From Massilia glaciei (GTDB lineage Bacteria > Pseudomonadota > Gammaproteobacteria > Burkholderiales > Burkholderiaceae_D), in contig NZ_PXWF02000346.1 of the NCBI RefSeq assembly GCF_003011895.2, positions 1 through 64,000 of the forward strand: DNA of 64,000 nucleotides, in the 5' to 3' direction. The notes beneath the pieces are model-generated. The model was not told the DNA's origin, did not search any database, and was given only the letters and a program-made list of their open reading frames with translations. A program made the position numbers and the translations under genes. Numbering within the stretch: position 1 is the first letter of the stretch; each line of letters begins with the position of its first letter. Below are positions 48,884-57,982 of the stretch, piece after piece.

Positions 48884-49750
48884 ATGATGAACCCGCACTA
48901 CATTAAACACCCGGTACTGCTGCTCGCTTGCCTGCTGGGCGTGGGCTGCGCCTCGGCGCCGGCCGTGCCCGAGGCGCCGCGCTACGGCGTGCAACTATGG
49001 TCCGTCAAAGACGAGATCAAGACCGATTTCGAGGGCACGCTCACCAGGCTGGCCAAGCTCGGCTTCGAAGGCGTCGAGTTCGCGGGCCATTTCGGCCGCT
49101 TCGGCAACGATCCGGCCGGCCTGAAAGCCTTCCTCGACAAATCGGGCCTGCGCTGCACCAGCGCCCACGTCGGGCTCGACCTGTTCGCCCCCGCCAAATT
49201 CTACGCCACGACCAGGTTCTACAAGACGCTCGGCTGCATGGACCTGATCGTCCCGGCCGACCGGCGCGCGTTCACCGCAGCGGGCAGCCCGCAGGTGGCC
49301 CGCGAACTGGCCGCATTGTCGGCCAAGCTCGCGCCGCTGGGCATGCGCACCGGTTACCACAACCATGCCGAGGAGATGGCGGGCGCGGTTGGCGAAACCC
49401 CGTGGGACATCCTGGCCAGGGGCACGCCGCAGGACGCCATCTTGCAGCAGGACGTGGGCTGGACCACGCAGGCGGGCAAGGACCCGGTCGCCTATGTGCG
49501 CCGCTATCCGGGACGCTCGATCAGCATGCACTACAAGGCCAAGTTCGCGCCCGGCACCAGCGGCACGCCGATCATCGGCCAGGACCGCACCGATTGGGTC
49601 GGGCTCACGCTGGCCGCGCGCAGCGTTGGCGGCACCGTGTGGATGATCGTCGAGCAGGAGGAGTATCCCAACGGGATGGGCCAGGTCGAGTCGGTCGCCG
49701 CCTCCCTGCGCGGCCTGAAGGCCGAGCTGGCCAAAATGCCCGCGAAATGA
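48884..49750 (+). CDS. Lipoprotein TIM-barrel (sugar isomerase/epimerase-like)
   Basis: This 288-residue protein has a lipoprotein-type signal (LLLACLLGVGCASAP, lipobox Cys) and a xylose-isomerase-like TIM barrel (RYGVQLWSVKDEI, LGFEGVEFAGHFG, GMRTGYHNHAEEM, QQDVGWTTQAGKD, MIVEQEEYPN), with acidic and His residues placed as in metal-dependent epimerases and 3-keto-glycoside-cleaving relatives. Its periplasmic location next to a GMC dehydrogenase suggests it processes an oxidised sugar outside the cytoplasm. Start ATG 48884; GGAAGG upstream. Intact, unlike the two genes before it. Confidence 0.83.
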   Translation: MMNPHYIKHPVLLLACLLGVGCASAPAVPEAPRYGVQLWSVKDEIKTDFEGTLTRLAKLGFEGVEFAGHFGRFGNDPAGLKAFLDKSGLRCTSAHVGLDLFAPAKFYATTRFYKTLGCMDLIVPADRRAFTAAGSPQVARELAALSAKLAPLGMRTGYHNHAEEMAGAVGETPWDILARGTPQDAILQQDVGWTTQAGKDPVAYVRRYPGRSISMHYKAKFAPGTSGTPIIGQDRTDWVGLTLAARSVGGTVWMIVEQEEYPNGMGQVESVAASLRGLKAELAKMPAK

Positions 49751-49754
49751 CGCC

Positions 49755-51245
49755 ATGAGCCTCTCCGTCCGCTTCGAGCGCATCGTCAAGGAATTTGGCC
49801 CCGTGCGCGTGCTGCACGGCGTCGACTTCGCGCTCGAGCCCGGGCGCGTGGTCGGCCTGCTGGGGGAGAACGGCGCCGGCAAATCGACGCTGATGAAAAT
49901 CCTGGCCGGCTACGAGCGGCCCACGGGCGGCGCGCTGCTGGTCGACGGGGTGGCGCGCCACTTCGCCGACGCGCGCGACGCCGAGGCGCTGGGCATCGCG
50001 CTGATCGACCAGGAATTCAATCTCGCCGAAGACCTGACGATCACCCAGAACATTTTTCTGGGCCACGTGAAAAGGAACGGCTGGATGCTCGACCGGAAAG
50101 CCATGCGCGCCGCCGCCGCGCTCTGCCTCGAACAGGTTGGCCTGGCCGTCAGCCCCGACACGACGGTGGCCGAACTGATCGTCGCCGAAAAGCAGCTGGT
50201 CGAAATCGCCAAAGCCCTGTCGCGCAATGCGCGCCTGTTGATCATGGACGAGCCGACCGCCAGCCTGTCGGCGGGGGAAACGCACAAGCTGTTCGCGCTC
50301 ATGGCGCGCCTGAAGTCGCAGGGCGCGACCATCATCTACATCTCGCACAAGCTCGATGAGATGGAGGCGAACACGGATGAGGTGGTGGTCATGCGCGACG
50401 GCCTGTTCGTCACGCGCGCGCCCACCGCCGACATCAACCGGCGCCAGATGGCCAACCTGATGGTCGGGCGCGACGTGTCCGACATGTTCCAGCCGAAGGC
50501 GCTGGCGGCGCCGGACGCGCCGGTGCTGTTCAAAGTGAGCGGCCTCGAGGTGCCGGGCTGGGTGCACGGCCTTGGTTTCGAGGTGCGGGCCGGCGAAATC
50601 CTCGGCTTCGGTGGCCTGGTCGGCGCCGGGCGCACCGAGGCGTTCGAGGCGCTGATAGGCCTGCGCGCAAGGACGGCCGGCGCGATCGAGATCGACGGCG
50701 CCCCGGTCGACCTGCGCAGCCCGCGCCAGGCCATGCTGCATGGCGTGACCTACCTGAGCGAAGACCGCAAAGGCAAAGGCCTGCACGTTGACCTTGGCCT
50801 GCGCGAAAACCTCACCATGATGACGCTCGAGCGCGACGCCAAGCCGTGGCTCGACATCAAGGCCGGACGCGCCGCGCTGGCCAGGGCGATCGCCGACTTC
50901 GGCATCCGCCTGCGCGACCCCGAATGCGCCGCGCGCTCGCTCTCCGGCGGCAACCAGCAAAAGCTGGCGCTGGCCAAATACCTGCGCTCCGACCCGCGCG
51001 TGATCGTGCTCGACGAGCCGACCCGCGGCGTCGACGTCGGCGCCAAGCGCGACATTTACCTACTGATCCACCAACTGGCGGCGCAGGGCAGGGCGGTGAT
51101 CGTCATCTCGTCCGAACTGATTGAACTGATCGGCCTGTGCCACCGCGTCGCCGTGCTGCGCGGCGGCCGGCTGCGAGCCATGCTCGCCAGCGCCGACCTC
51201 ACCGAAGAAGAATTGATAGCCCATGCAACCGACACCCACCACTAA
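49755..51245 (+). CDS. Sugar ABC transporter ATP-binding protein (two ABC domains)
   Basis: This 496-residue duplicated ATPase belongs to the RbsA/MglA class. Domain 1: Walker [16 protein letters not shown], Walker [13 protein letters not shown], with a degenerate signature, as is usual in the family. Domain 2 starts about residue 250: [15 protein letters not shown] signature and [14 protein letters not shown], while its Walker A is altered ([12 protein letters not shown]). It powers uptake of a monosaccharide-like ligand with the permease and binding protein that follow. It starts four bases after the TIM-barrel gene and overlaps the permease start by 23 bases. Confidence 0.94.
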   Translation: MSLSVRFERIVKEFGPVRVLHGVDFALEPGRVVGLLGENGAGKSTLMKILAGYERPTGGALLVDGVARHFADARDAEALGIALIDQEFNLAEDLTITQNIFLGHVKRNGWMLDRKAMRAAAALCLEQVGLAVSPDTTVAELIVAEKQLVEIAKALSRNARLLIMDEPTASLSAGETHKLFALMARLKSQGATIIYISHKLDEMEANTDEVVVMRDGLFVTRAPTADINRRQMANLMVGRDVSDMFQPKALAAPDAPVLFKVSGLEVPGWVHGLGFEVRAGEILGFGGLVGAGRTEAFEALIGLRARTAGAIEIDGAPVDLRSPRQAMLHGVTYLSEDRKGKGLHVDLGLRENLTMMTLERDAKPWLDIKAGRAALARAIADFGIRLRDPECAARSLSGGNQQKLALAKYLRSDPRVIVLDEPTRGVDVGAKRDIYLLIHQLAAQGRAVIVISSELIELIGLCHRVAVLRGGRLRAMLASADLTEEELIAHATDTHH

Positions 51246-52218
51246 AGCGGCGCATTCGTGGCCATCCCTGGACCGGCTCAAGGGCTTCGGTCCGCTTGTC
51301 GCGCTGGTCCTGCTGTGCATCGCCGGCGCCCTGCTCAACCCGGACTTCGCCACCTTCGACAATATGATGAACGTGCTCACGCGCACCGCCTTCATCGGCA
51401 TCATCGCGGTCGGCATGACGTTCGTGATCGTCTCCGGCGGCATCGACCTGTCGGTCGGCTCGATGGCCGCGCTGATCGCCGGCGCCATGATCGTGCTGAT
51501 GAACCACGCCGGCGCGGCCTCGCTCGCGCCGATACCGACCGTGGCGCTGGGCATCGCGCTGGCGCTGGTGCTGGGCGCCGTGTTTGGCGGCGCGCACGGC
51601 TTCCTGATCACGCACGGGCGCATCGAGCCGTTCATCGTCACCCTCGGCACGCTGGGCATTTTCCGCGCGGTGCTGACCTACCTGGCCGACGGCGGCGCGC
51701 TCACCCTCGAGAGCGAACTGTCCGACACCTATAGCCCGGTCTACTACCACAGCATCGCGGCGGTGCCGGTCCCGGTCTGGGTATTCCTGCTGGTGGCGGT
51801 CGGCGGCGTGGTCATTTTGAACCGCACCGCCTTCGGCCAACATGTGCAGGCGATCGGCTCGAACGAGCAGGTGGCGCGCTACGCGGCGATCCGGGTCGAC
51901 CGCGTCAAGGTGCTGACCTACCTTCTGCTTGGCGTGTGCGTGGCGATCGCCACCATTTTGTACGTGCCTCGGCTCGGCTCGGCCACCCCGACCACCGGCA
52001 TCCTGTGGGAGCTCGAGGCGATTGCCGCGGTCGTCGTCGGCGGCACCTCGCTCAAGGGCGGCTCTGGCCGCATCATGGGCACCGTCGTCGGCGCGATCTT
52101 GCTGTCGGTGATCGGCAATATCCTCAATCTCACCAGCATTATCAGTGTCCACCTCAACGCCGCAGTGCAGGGCGTTGTCATCATCGGCGTCGCCTACCTG
52201 CAGCGCGGGCGCCGCTAG
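51223..52218 (+). CDS. Sugar ABC transporter permease (RbsC class)
   Basis: This 331-residue inner-membrane protein has eight to ten helices. RbsC/MglC features: [76 protein letters not shown] and the conserved [18 protein letters not shown] coupling loop. It pairs with the preceding ATPase, whose gene overlaps it. It ends in a natural TAG. The substrate is probably a hexose, polyol or glycoside fragment produced or bound by the neighbouring enzymes. Confidence 0.94.
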   Translation: MQPTPTTKAAHSWPSLDRLKGFGPLVALVLLCIAGALLNPDFATFDNMMNVLTRTAFIGIIAVGMTFVIVSGGIDLSVGSMAALIAGAMIVLMNHAGAASLAPIPTVALGIALALVLGAVFGGAHGFLITHGRIEPFIVTLGTLGIFRAVLTYLADGGALTLESELSDTYSPVYYHSIAAVPVPVWVFLLVAVGGVVILNRTAFGQHVQAIGSNEQVARYAAIRVDRVKVLTYLLLGVCVAIATILYVPRLGSATPTTGILWELEAIAAVVVGGTSLKGGSGRIMGTVVGAILLSVIGNILNLTSIISVHLNAAVQGVVIIGVAYLQRGRR

Positions 52219-52243
52219 TGCCGTCTCATTCAAGGAGAACAAT

Positions 52244-53194
52244 ATGAACCACCTGACCCGAATCACCGCAGCCTGCCTGCTCGCCCTCGGCGCCTTGTCG
52301 GCCCACGCGGCCGAAAAAGTCGTGCTCGGCGTCGCCATTCCGACCGCGACGCACAGCTTCACCGGCGGCATCGTCTGGTGGGCCAACAAAGCCAAGCAGG
52401 AGCTCGAAGCGGCCCACCCGAACCTCAAAGTCATCGTCAAAACAGCGGCCAGCGCGCCGGACCAGGCCAACCAGCTGCAAGACCTGCTGGTCGTGAACAA
52501 GATCAACACGCTGGTCATCTTCCCGCTCGAATCGGCCTCGCTGACGCAGCCCGTCAACCAGCTCAAGAAAAAGGGCGTCTACGTGACCGTGGTCGACCGC
52601 GGCCTGACCAACGTGAACGCGCAGAACGCCTACATCGCCGGCGACAACACCGCCTTTGGCCGCCTGCCGGCCGAGCACCTTGGCAGGCAGTTGGGCGGGA
52701 AGGGCAATATCGTGATCCTGCGCGGCATGCCGAGCACGCTCGACAACGAGCGTGTCAACGCCTTCAACGCCGCGCTCAAGGCCACGCCGGGCATCAAGGT
52801 GCTCGACACCAAATTCGGCAACTGGAACCGTGACGACGCCTTCAAGGTGATGCAGGACTACCTGACCCGCTTCAAGCAGATCGACGCGGTGTGGGCGGCC
52901 GACGACGACATGGCGATCGGCGTGCTCAAGGCGATCGAGCAGGCCAAGCGCACCGACATCAAGGAGGTGTTTGGCGGCGCGGGCGCGAAGGGCGCGGTCA
53001 AAAAGATCATGGATGGCGACAAGCTGGTGCAGGCCAATGTGTCCTACTCGCCCAAGTTCATCTACGACGCCATCAAGATGACCGCTGCGGCGCGCCTGAA
53101 CGGCAAGGTGCTGCCGGCCAAGACCATCATCCCGTCGGTGCTGATCACACGCGCGAACGCCAGCAAGTTCTACTTCCCGGATTCGCCGTACTAA
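52244..53194 (+). CDS. Periplasmic sugar-binding protein (RbsB class)
   Basis: This 316-residue protein has a signal peptide (MNHLTRITAACLLALGALSAHA) and a type I periplasmic-binding fold of the RbsB class (VVLGVAIPTATHSFTGGIVW, FPLESASLTQPVNQLKKKGV, VDRGLTNVNAQNAYIAGDNT, GNIVILRGMPSTLDNERVN, WAADDDMAIGVLKAIE). The aromatic-poor ligand pocket cannot be assigned by eye. It is the third transporter gene, with AAGGAG well spaced before ATG 52244. Confidence 0.93.
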   Translation: MNHLTRITAACLLALGALSAHAAEKVVLGVAIPTATHSFTGGIVWWANKAKQELEAAHPNLKVIVKTAASAPDQANQLQDLLVVNKINTLVIFPLESASLTQPVNQLKKKGVYVTVVDRGLTNVNAQNAYIAGDNTAFGRLPAEHLGRQLGGKGNIVILRGMPSTLDNERVNAFNAALKATPGIKVLDTKFGNWNRDDAFKVMQDYLTRFKQIDAVWAADDDMAIGVLKAIEQAKRTDIKEVFGGAGAKGAVKKIMDGDKLVQANVSYSPKFIYDAIKMTAAARLNGKVLPAKTIIPSVLITRANASKFYFPDSPY

Positions 53195-53204
53195 AAGGAC
53201 TCGA

Positions 53205-54266
53205 ATGAAGACGATCAAGGGGCCAGCCATTTTCCTGGCCCAATTCATGGGGCCCGAGGTGCCGTTCAACAGCCTCGCCGGCCTCGCCGGCTGGGCCGCG
53301 GAACTGGGCTACAAGGCGATCCAGCTGCCGTGCGACCCGCGCCTGTTCGACCTAGAGATCGCCGCCGGCAGCCAGGGCTACTGCGACGATGTCGCGGGCA
53401 CGCTGGCCGCGCACGGCCTGCAGGTGAGCGAGTTGTCCACGCACCTGCAGGGGCAGCTGGTGGCCGTGCACCCGGCCTACGACACGCTGTTCGACGGCTT
53501 CGCTCCGGCCCACCTGCGCGGCGACCCTGGGCGGCGCCGGGAGTGGGCCGCCGGCCAGCTGCACAAGGCGGCCATCGCCTCGCGCCGGCTCGGCCTGAAG
53601 GCGCACGCCACTTTTTCGGGCGCGCTCGCGTGGCCCTACCTGTATCCATGGCCGCAGCGTCCCGCCGGCCTGGTCGAAGAGGCGTTCGCCGAACTGGGAA
53701 GGCGCTGGCTGCCGATCCTCGACGCGTTCGACGAGCAAGGCGTCGACGTGTGCTACGAGCTGCACCCGGGCGAGGACCTGCACGGCGGCACCAGCTTCGA
53801 ACGCTTCCTCGAATCCGTGTGCGGCCATCGCCGCGCCAACATCCTGTACGACCCGAGCCACTTCGTGCTGCAGCAGCTCGACTATCTCGACTTCATCGAC
53901 ATCTACCACGAGCGGATCAAGGCGTTCCACGTCAAGGATGCGGAGTTCCGCCCGAACGGCCGGCAGGGCGTCTACGGCGGCTACTCCAGCTGGCAGGACC
54001 GGGCCGGGCGTTTCCGCTCGCTGGGCGACGGCCAGATCGATTTTGGCGCCATTTTCTCCAAACTGGCGCAGTACGACTTCGATGGCTGGGCGGTGCTGGA
54101 ATGGGAGTGCTGCCTCAAGCATCCCGAGGCCGGCGCGCGCGAGGGAGCGCAATTCATCGGCAAGCACATCATCCCGGTGGCGCAACGCGCCTTTGACGAT
54201 TTTGCCGGCAGCGGCGCAAACCTTGAACAGATCCGCGGCCTGATGGGCTTCGCAACAACGGAGTAA
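53205..54266 (+). CDS. Cytosolic TIM-barrel sugar isomerase/epimerase
   Basis: This 353-residue protein has no signal peptide and a xylose-isomerase-like barrel. Metal ligands and sugar-site residues are likely in GVDVCYELHPGEDLHGG, NILYDPSHFVLQQLDYLDF, RIKAFHVKDAEF, SLGDGQIDFGAIF and GWAVLEWECCLKHPEAGA. This cluster of E, D/H, H and E is typical of the sugar phosphate isomerase/epimerase superfamily, including inosose- and 3-keto-sugar-acting members. It is 11 bases after the binding-protein gene and seven before the Gfo/Idh/MocA gene; these two likely act in sequence on the imported sugar. Confidence 0.87.
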   Translation: MKTIKGPAIFLAQFMGPEVPFNSLAGLAGWAAELGYKAIQLPCDPRLFDLEIAAGSQGYCDDVAGTLAAHGLQVSELSTHLQGQLVAVHPAYDTLFDGFAPAHLRGDPGRRREWAAGQLHKAAIASRRLGLKAHATFSGALAWPYLYPWPQRPAGLVEEAFAELGRRWLPILDAFDEQGVDVCYELHPGEDLHGGTSFERFLESVCGHRRANILYDPSHFVLQQLDYLDFIDIYHERIKAFHVKDAEFRPNGRQGVYGGYSSWQDRAGRFRSLGDGQIDFGAIFSKLAQYDFDGWAVLEWECCLKHPEAGAREGAQFIGKHIIPVAQRAFDDFAGSGANLEQIRGLMGFATTE

Positions 54267-54272
54267 CAAACT

Positions 54273-55397
54273 ATGACGACCCCACATCGACGCCTAAGGC
54301 TTGGGATGGTTGGCGGTGGCGACGGGGCGTTCATTGGTGCCGTCCACCGCATCGCCGCGCGGCTCGACGATTGCTACGAGCTGGTGGCGGGAGCGCTGTC
54401 GAGCCAGCCGGCGCGGGCCGCGGCCAGCGCCGCCGGCATCCGCCTCGCGCCCGAGCGCAGCTACGCCGACTATGCCGAAATGGCGCGCTGCGAAGCGGCC
54501 CGGCCCGACGGCATCGACGTCGTCGCCATCGTCACGCCGAACTACCTTCACGCGCCGGTCGCCACGGCATTCCTCGAACAGGGCATCCACGTCATCTGCG
54601 ACAAACCCTTGGCGATCACGCTGGCCGAAGGCGAGGCGCTGGCGGCGCTGGCACTGTCGAAGCGGCGCGTGTTCGCGCTGACCCATGTCTACGCGGGCTA
54701 CCCGATGGTGCGCCACGCGCGCGCGATGGTGGCGGCGGGCGACATCGGCGAGGTGCGCCTGGTGCACGTCGAGTACGCGCAGGATTGGCTGGCCGAGGCG
54801 GCCAACCAGGGCGCGGACTACCAGAAGAACAACTGGCACAACGACCCTCTGCGCGCCGGCGCGGCCGGCTGCCTGGGCGACATCGGCAGCCATGCGTATC
54901 ACCTCGCCGCGTTTGTCAGCGGCATGCAGCCGGACCAGGTGCTCGACGACCATGTGCAGGTCATGCTGCGCTACCCGAACGGCGCGCGCGGCATGCTGTG
55001 GTCGAGCCAGATGGCGACCGGCTGCGAAAACGCGCTGCGCCTGCGGGTGTACGGCAGCAAGGCGAGCCTGGCGTTTGACCAGGAAAACCCGAACCAGCTG
55101 TGGATGACGCCACAGGGCGGCACGGCCCAGCGCCTGACGCGCGGGCGGGTGCGGGGCTCGGCGGCGGAGGCGGTGACGCGGGTGCCTTCGGGCCATCCCG
55201 AAGGCTATCTCGAAGCGTTTGCGCAGCTGTACCGCGATGCCGCGGCCCAGATCATCGCGGTGGAGACGGGCCAAGCCATGCAGTCGCACGCGCTCGACAT
55301 GCCTGACGTCGGCGATGGCGTGGCCGGCTTGCGCTTCATGGATGCGGTGCTTGAAAGCGATCGGCGCGGGTCGAGTTGGGTGGCGCTGCGGGCTTGA
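54273..55397 (+). CDS. Gfo/Idh/MocA-family NAD(P)-dependent oxidoreductase
   Basis: This 374-residue protein has an N-terminal Rossmann domain (RLGMVGGGDGAFIGAVH, IVTPNYLHAPVATAFLE, catalytic Lys in CDKPLAITLAEGE) and a C-terminal beta-sheet domain with the dimer/substrate region DIGSHAYHLAAFVSG. Such enzymes oxidise or reduce sugar hydroxyl/keto groups, for example 3-keto-glucose. It closes the five-gene run after the interrupted dehydrogenase. It is complete and followed by a non-coding stretch with a tRNA fragment. Confidence 0.9.
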   Translation: MTTPHRRLRLGMVGGGDGAFIGAVHRIAARLDDCYELVAGALSSQPARAAASAAGIRLAPERSYADYAEMARCEAARPDGIDVVAIVTPNYLHAPVATAFLEQGIHVICDKPLAITLAEGEALAALALSKRRVFALTHVYAGYPMVRHARAMVAAGDIGEVRLVHVEYAQDWLAEAANQGADYQKNNWHNDPLRAGAAGCLGDIGSHAYHLAAFVSGMQPDQVLDDHVQVMLRYPNGARGMLWSSQMATGCENALRLRVYGSKASLAFDQENPNQLWMTPQGGTAQRLTRGRVRGSAAEAVTRVPSGHPEGYLEAFAQLYRDAAAQIIAVETGQAMQSHALDMPDVGDGVAGLRFMDAVLESDRRGSSWVALRA

Positions 55398-55424
55398 GCG
55401 GCCGCCAATCGTGGCGCCCGTGTT

Positions 55425-55470
55425 TGGTCGTGGTGGGAGGATTCGAACCTCCGGCTTTCGATTCCGGATA
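55425..55470 (-). other. 3' fragment of a tRNA (possible attachment-site remnant)
   Basis: On the minus strand the sequence ends like a tRNA: T-arm GGAGG-TTCGAAT-CCTCC, acceptor strand CACCACG, discriminator A, CCA (plus-strand TGG at 55425-55427). The match runs back to about the anticodon loop (ATCCGGA) and then stops: no anticodon 5' stem, D-arm or complementary CGTGGTG exists. Such 3'-tRNA fragments are typical attachment-site scars of integrated elements. It lies between the sugar locus and the intact tRNA-Pro gene, whose acceptor differs. Confidence 0.65.
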
Positions 55471-55795
55471 AAGAACGGCAATCAAGATACCGCAGCGCCG
55501 CAGGGCTGGTTGGAAATCCAAGCGCGGGTATTCTATTGATAAGGTTCGGCAGCGCAATTTCAAACTGTGCATACCAAACTTTGGAAGGCGCATGACTGCA
55601 TGTTCTGCATGGGTCCCCGCTTTCGCGGGAATGACGTGATTTTTCCCCGCCAAAAGAGAACATGCGCCCGTCGGCTTCCCAGCCGGACACCCGATTTTTC
55701 CTGTTTGCCAGTATCCTGGCCCTTGCAACTCACGACAACCCAACATTGAAGAACGGAACAATATCGACGGGCGCGGGGGCGGCCGGAGGGAGGGG
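55453..55795. other. Non-coding spacer with small palindromic repeat
   Basis: No supported gene is present between the tRNA fragment and tRNA-Pro. The stretch is AT-richer than its neighbours and contains one short palindromic repeat (55611-55636). Confidence 0.5.
55611..55636. repeat. Short REP-like palindrome
   Basis: GGGTCCCCGC-TTTC-GCGGGAATGACG contains a 5-bp perfect stem (CCCGC/GCGGG) in a context that is widespread in proteobacterial intergenic DNA. It lies in the spacer between the tRNA fragment and tRNA-Pro. Confidence 0.5.
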
Positions 55796-55872
55796 TGGTC
55801 GGGGTGCGAGGATTCGAACCTCCGGACTCTGCGTCCCGAACGCAGCGCTCTACCAGGCTGAGCCACACCCCG
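55796..55872 (-). tRNA. tRNA-Pro(CGG)
   Basis: This 77-base cloverleaf includes an encoded CCA. The acceptor stem is CGGGGTG/CACCCCG, the D-arm contains CAGCCTGGTAGAGCGC, the anticodon arm is CTGCG-TTCGGGA-CGCAG with anticodon CGG, and the T-arm is GGAGG-TTCGAAT-CCTCG. Discriminator base A. It lies 36 bases beyond the ispB stop codon on the same strand. Confidence 0.95.
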
Positions 55873-55908
55873 TCGCCGCACTGCGGCTTAGGGGATAGTT
55901 AAGCAGGC

Positions 55909-56898
55909 CTAGTGGGTGCGGTCAACCGCGAACGCGCAGAGCTGGAGCAAACTCTGTTTATATAGGCTGTCCGGCAGGCCAGAAATGGCGTCGGCCGCGC
56001 GCTGTGCGGCAATTTCCGCCTCGCGCCGCGTGTAGTCGAGCGCGCCGCCGGTGGTGATGGCCGCCAAAATGGCGTCGAAGTGCTGCTCGTCGCCCTGCTC
56101 GATGCAGGCGCGCACAAGCTCGCGCTGTTCGGGCGTGCCGTTCTCCATCAGGTAGATCAAGGGCAGGGTAGGCTTGCCTTCGCGCAGGTCGTCGCCGACG
56201 TTCTTGCCGATCTCGGTCGCGTCGCCGGCGTAGTCGAGCACGTCGTCGATGAGCTGGAACGCGGTCCCGAGCGAGCGGCCGTATTCGCCGGCCGCGTCGA
56301 CCTCGGCGGCGCTGGCGCCGGAGATGAGCGCGCCTAGCTGGGCCGCAGCCTCGAACAGCTTCGCCGTTTTCGAGCGGATCACATTCAGGTAGCTTTCCTG
56401 GCTCACGTCGGGGTTGTGCATGTTGAGCAGCTGCAGCACTTCACCCTCGGCGATCACATTGGTCGCGTCCGACAAGATCTGCATGACCCGCATATTGTCC
56501 AGGCCGACCATCATCTGGAACGCGCGCGAGTACAAAAAGTCGCCCACCAGCACCGAGGCGGCGTTGCCGAACAGGGCGTTGGCGGTGGCGCGCCCGCGCC
56601 GCATCGACGATTCGTCGACGACGTCGTCGTGCAGCAGCGTGGCCGTGTGGATGAATTCAACGACCGCGGCCAGCTCGTGGTGGGCGCTGCCCTTGTAACC
56701 ATAGGCGTTGGCCACCAGCAGCACCAGCACGGGGCGGATGCGCTTGCCGCCGGCGCTGATGATGTACTCGGCGATCTGGTTGACGAGGGTGACCTCGGAA
56801 TGGAGCCGCTGCCGGATGACCACATTGACTGCGTCCATGTCGGAGGCAATCGATTCTGCGATGTTGACTTTTGGAGCGTGTAAGATAGCGGCTGACAA
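55909..56898 (-). CDS. ispB: Octaprenyl (polyprenyl) diphosphate synthase
   Basis: This protein of about 329 residues makes the ubiquinone side chain by chain elongation. Prenyl-synthase motifs: GGKRIRPVLVLL, the first Asp-rich motif LLHDDVVDESSMRRG, and the second LIDDVLDYAGD. The start is taken as TTG at 56898 (SAAILHAPKVNIAESI), which fits recalled homologues; ATGs further upstream (57015) would add unrelated residues. It is divergent from rplU-rpmA-obgE, a classical proteobacterial arrangement. Confidence 0.93.
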   Translation of the reverse strand: MSAAILHAPKVNIAESIASDMDAVNVVIRQRLHSEVTLVNQIAEYIISAGGKRIRPVLVLLVANAYGYKGSAHHELAAVVEFIHTATLLHDDVVDESSMRRGRATANALFGNAASVLVGDFLYSRAFQMMVGLDNMRVMQILSDATNVIAEGEVLQLLNMHNPDVSQESYLNVIRSKTAKLFEAAAQLGALISGASAAEVDAAGEYGRSLGTAFQLIDDVLDYAGDATEIGKNVGDDLREGKPTLPLIYLMENGTPEQRELVRACIEQGDEQHFDAILAAITTGGALDYTRREAEIAAQRAADAISGLPDSLYKQSLLQLCAFAVDRTH

Positions 56899-57047
56899 GG
56901 CTGACCTGCAATGGACGTTGGGTGCGCCGATTATACGACATGCCCGCGCCATCCGTCGTCCCGGCCGCCCCGGCGCCGCCCCGTTCACCCATGCCGCAAG
57001 GTTGTCGTTGTGCACATACCACGAACAAGCGGCCTTGTGCGCACGTT

Positions 57048-57076
57048 TTGACGGAAAAATTTATTCCATGTATAAT
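57048..57076 (+). promoter_or_regulatory. Sigma-70 promoter of rplU-rpmA
   Basis: TTGACG (57048-57053) and TATAAT (57071-57076) are separated by exactly 17 bases, a near-consensus housekeeping promoter. The predicted transcript starts about 75 bases before the rplU ATG. Confidence 0.88.
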
Positions 57077-57158
57077 CACAGGTTCCCCAAGTCGCGTGCA
57101 CGTCCTGCGTGCGTCCGGCAGGGGGAGATTCTTTTAACATTTGATGAGGTTTCCTATC

Positions 57159-57470
57159 ATGTACGCGGTCATAAAAACCGGTGGCAAACAATACAAAGTT
57201 GTCGCTGGCGAAAAACTTAAAGTAGAACAGATACCGGCAGACATTGGTTCCGAACTCACCATCGATCAAGTTCTCGCAGTAGGCGCGGGCGACACCATCA
57301 AGTTTGGTGCGCCATTGGTCGAAGGTGCAACGGTGCTGGTTACTGTTGTGGCACACGGTCGTCACGATAAGGTGAAGATTTTCAAGATGCGTCGTCGTAA
57401 GCACTACCAAAAGCATCAGGGACATCGTCAGAATTACACCGAAATCCAAATCGTATCGATCAACGGCTAA
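57159..57470 (+). CDS. rplU: 50S ribosomal protein L21
   Basis: This 103-residue protein of the large ribosomal subunit has [14 protein letters not shown] at the N-terminus and [20 protein letters not shown] at the C-terminus, both diagnostic. Length is exactly typical. Start ATG 57159 (an upstream in-frame codon would add residues absent from the family). Co-transcribed with rpmA, driven by the near-consensus promoter at 57048. Confidence 0.98.
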   Translation: MYAVIKTGGKQYKVVAGEKLKVEQIPADIGSELTIDQVLAVGAGDTIKFGAPLVEGATVLVTVVAHGRHDKVKIFKMRRRKHYQKHQGHRQNYTEIQIVSING

Positions 57471-57511
57471 TCGCTGTTTGCCCGATTAATCAGCTATCAA
57501 GGAGTATTTAA

Positions 57512-57790
57512 ATGGCACATAAAAAAGGCGGCGGCACAACGCGTAACGGTCGTGACTCAGAATCAAAGCGCCTCGGCGTTAAGGTTTATGGCGGTCAAGC
57601 GATCAATGCCGGCGGCATCATCATTCGTCAACGCGGCACGCCAGTGCGCGCCGGCGAAGGCGTTGGCTGCGGCAAGGACCACACCCTGTTTGCGCTCATC
57701 CCAGGCAAGGTCAAGTTCATCGTCAAGGGCCCACAGTCGCACCAGTTCGTGACCGTGGTACCTAACGAAGCGGTTGCGGCAGCAGCCTGA
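57512..57790 (+). CDS. rpmA: 50S ribosomal protein L27
   Basis: This 92-residue protein sits near the peptidyl-transferase centre. The sequence [19 protein letters not shown], then [20 protein letters not shown] and [15 protein letters not shown] is diagnostic. AAGGAG precedes the start at good spacing. A hairpin and a terminator follow before obgE. Confidence 0.98.
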   Translation: MAHKKGGGTTRNGRDSESKRLGVKVYGGQAINAGGIIIRQRGTPVRAGEGVGCGKDHTLFALIPGKVKFIVKGPQSHQFVTVVPNEAVAAAA

Positions 57791-57855
57791 TCGTTTCGGC
57801 GCTGAATTTCAGCGCACATTTGTAAGGCGAAAGCCCTGTGTCCCTGCAGGGAAGG

Positions 57856-57879
57856 GGTGTGCGCAAATATGCGCACACC
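57856..57879. repeat. Perfect 10-bp hairpin in the rpmA-obgE spacer
   Basis: GGTGTGCGCA-AATA-TGCGCACACC is a perfect 10-bp inverted repeat with a tetraloop, 65 bases after rpmA. It has no T-run, so it is probably a transcript-stabilising structure or processing site, not a terminator. The real terminator follows at 57936. Confidence 0.6.
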
Positions 57880-57935
57880 GGTAAGCTGGCACATTGCTTT
57901 GCAATGCGAATCCCCTGCATACCCTTCCATCGAAA

Positions 57936-57967
57936 GGCTCTGCCAACGGTAGGGCCTTTTTAGTTTT
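57936..57967 (+). terminator. Rho-independent terminator before obgE
   Basis: GGCTCTGCC-AAC-GGTAGGGCC is a 9-bp stem allowing G-U pairs, followed by TTTTTAGTTTTT. It is positioned to end the rplU-rpmA message, implying a separate or read-through supply of obgE. Confidence 0.8.
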
Positions 57968-57982
57968 TAGAGCGGCAAAATT

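Noticed and set aside
55425-55500. A second functional tRNA gene
   Set aside because: Only the T-arm and 3' acceptor strand are present; no matching 5' acceptor strand, D-arm or paired anticodon stem.
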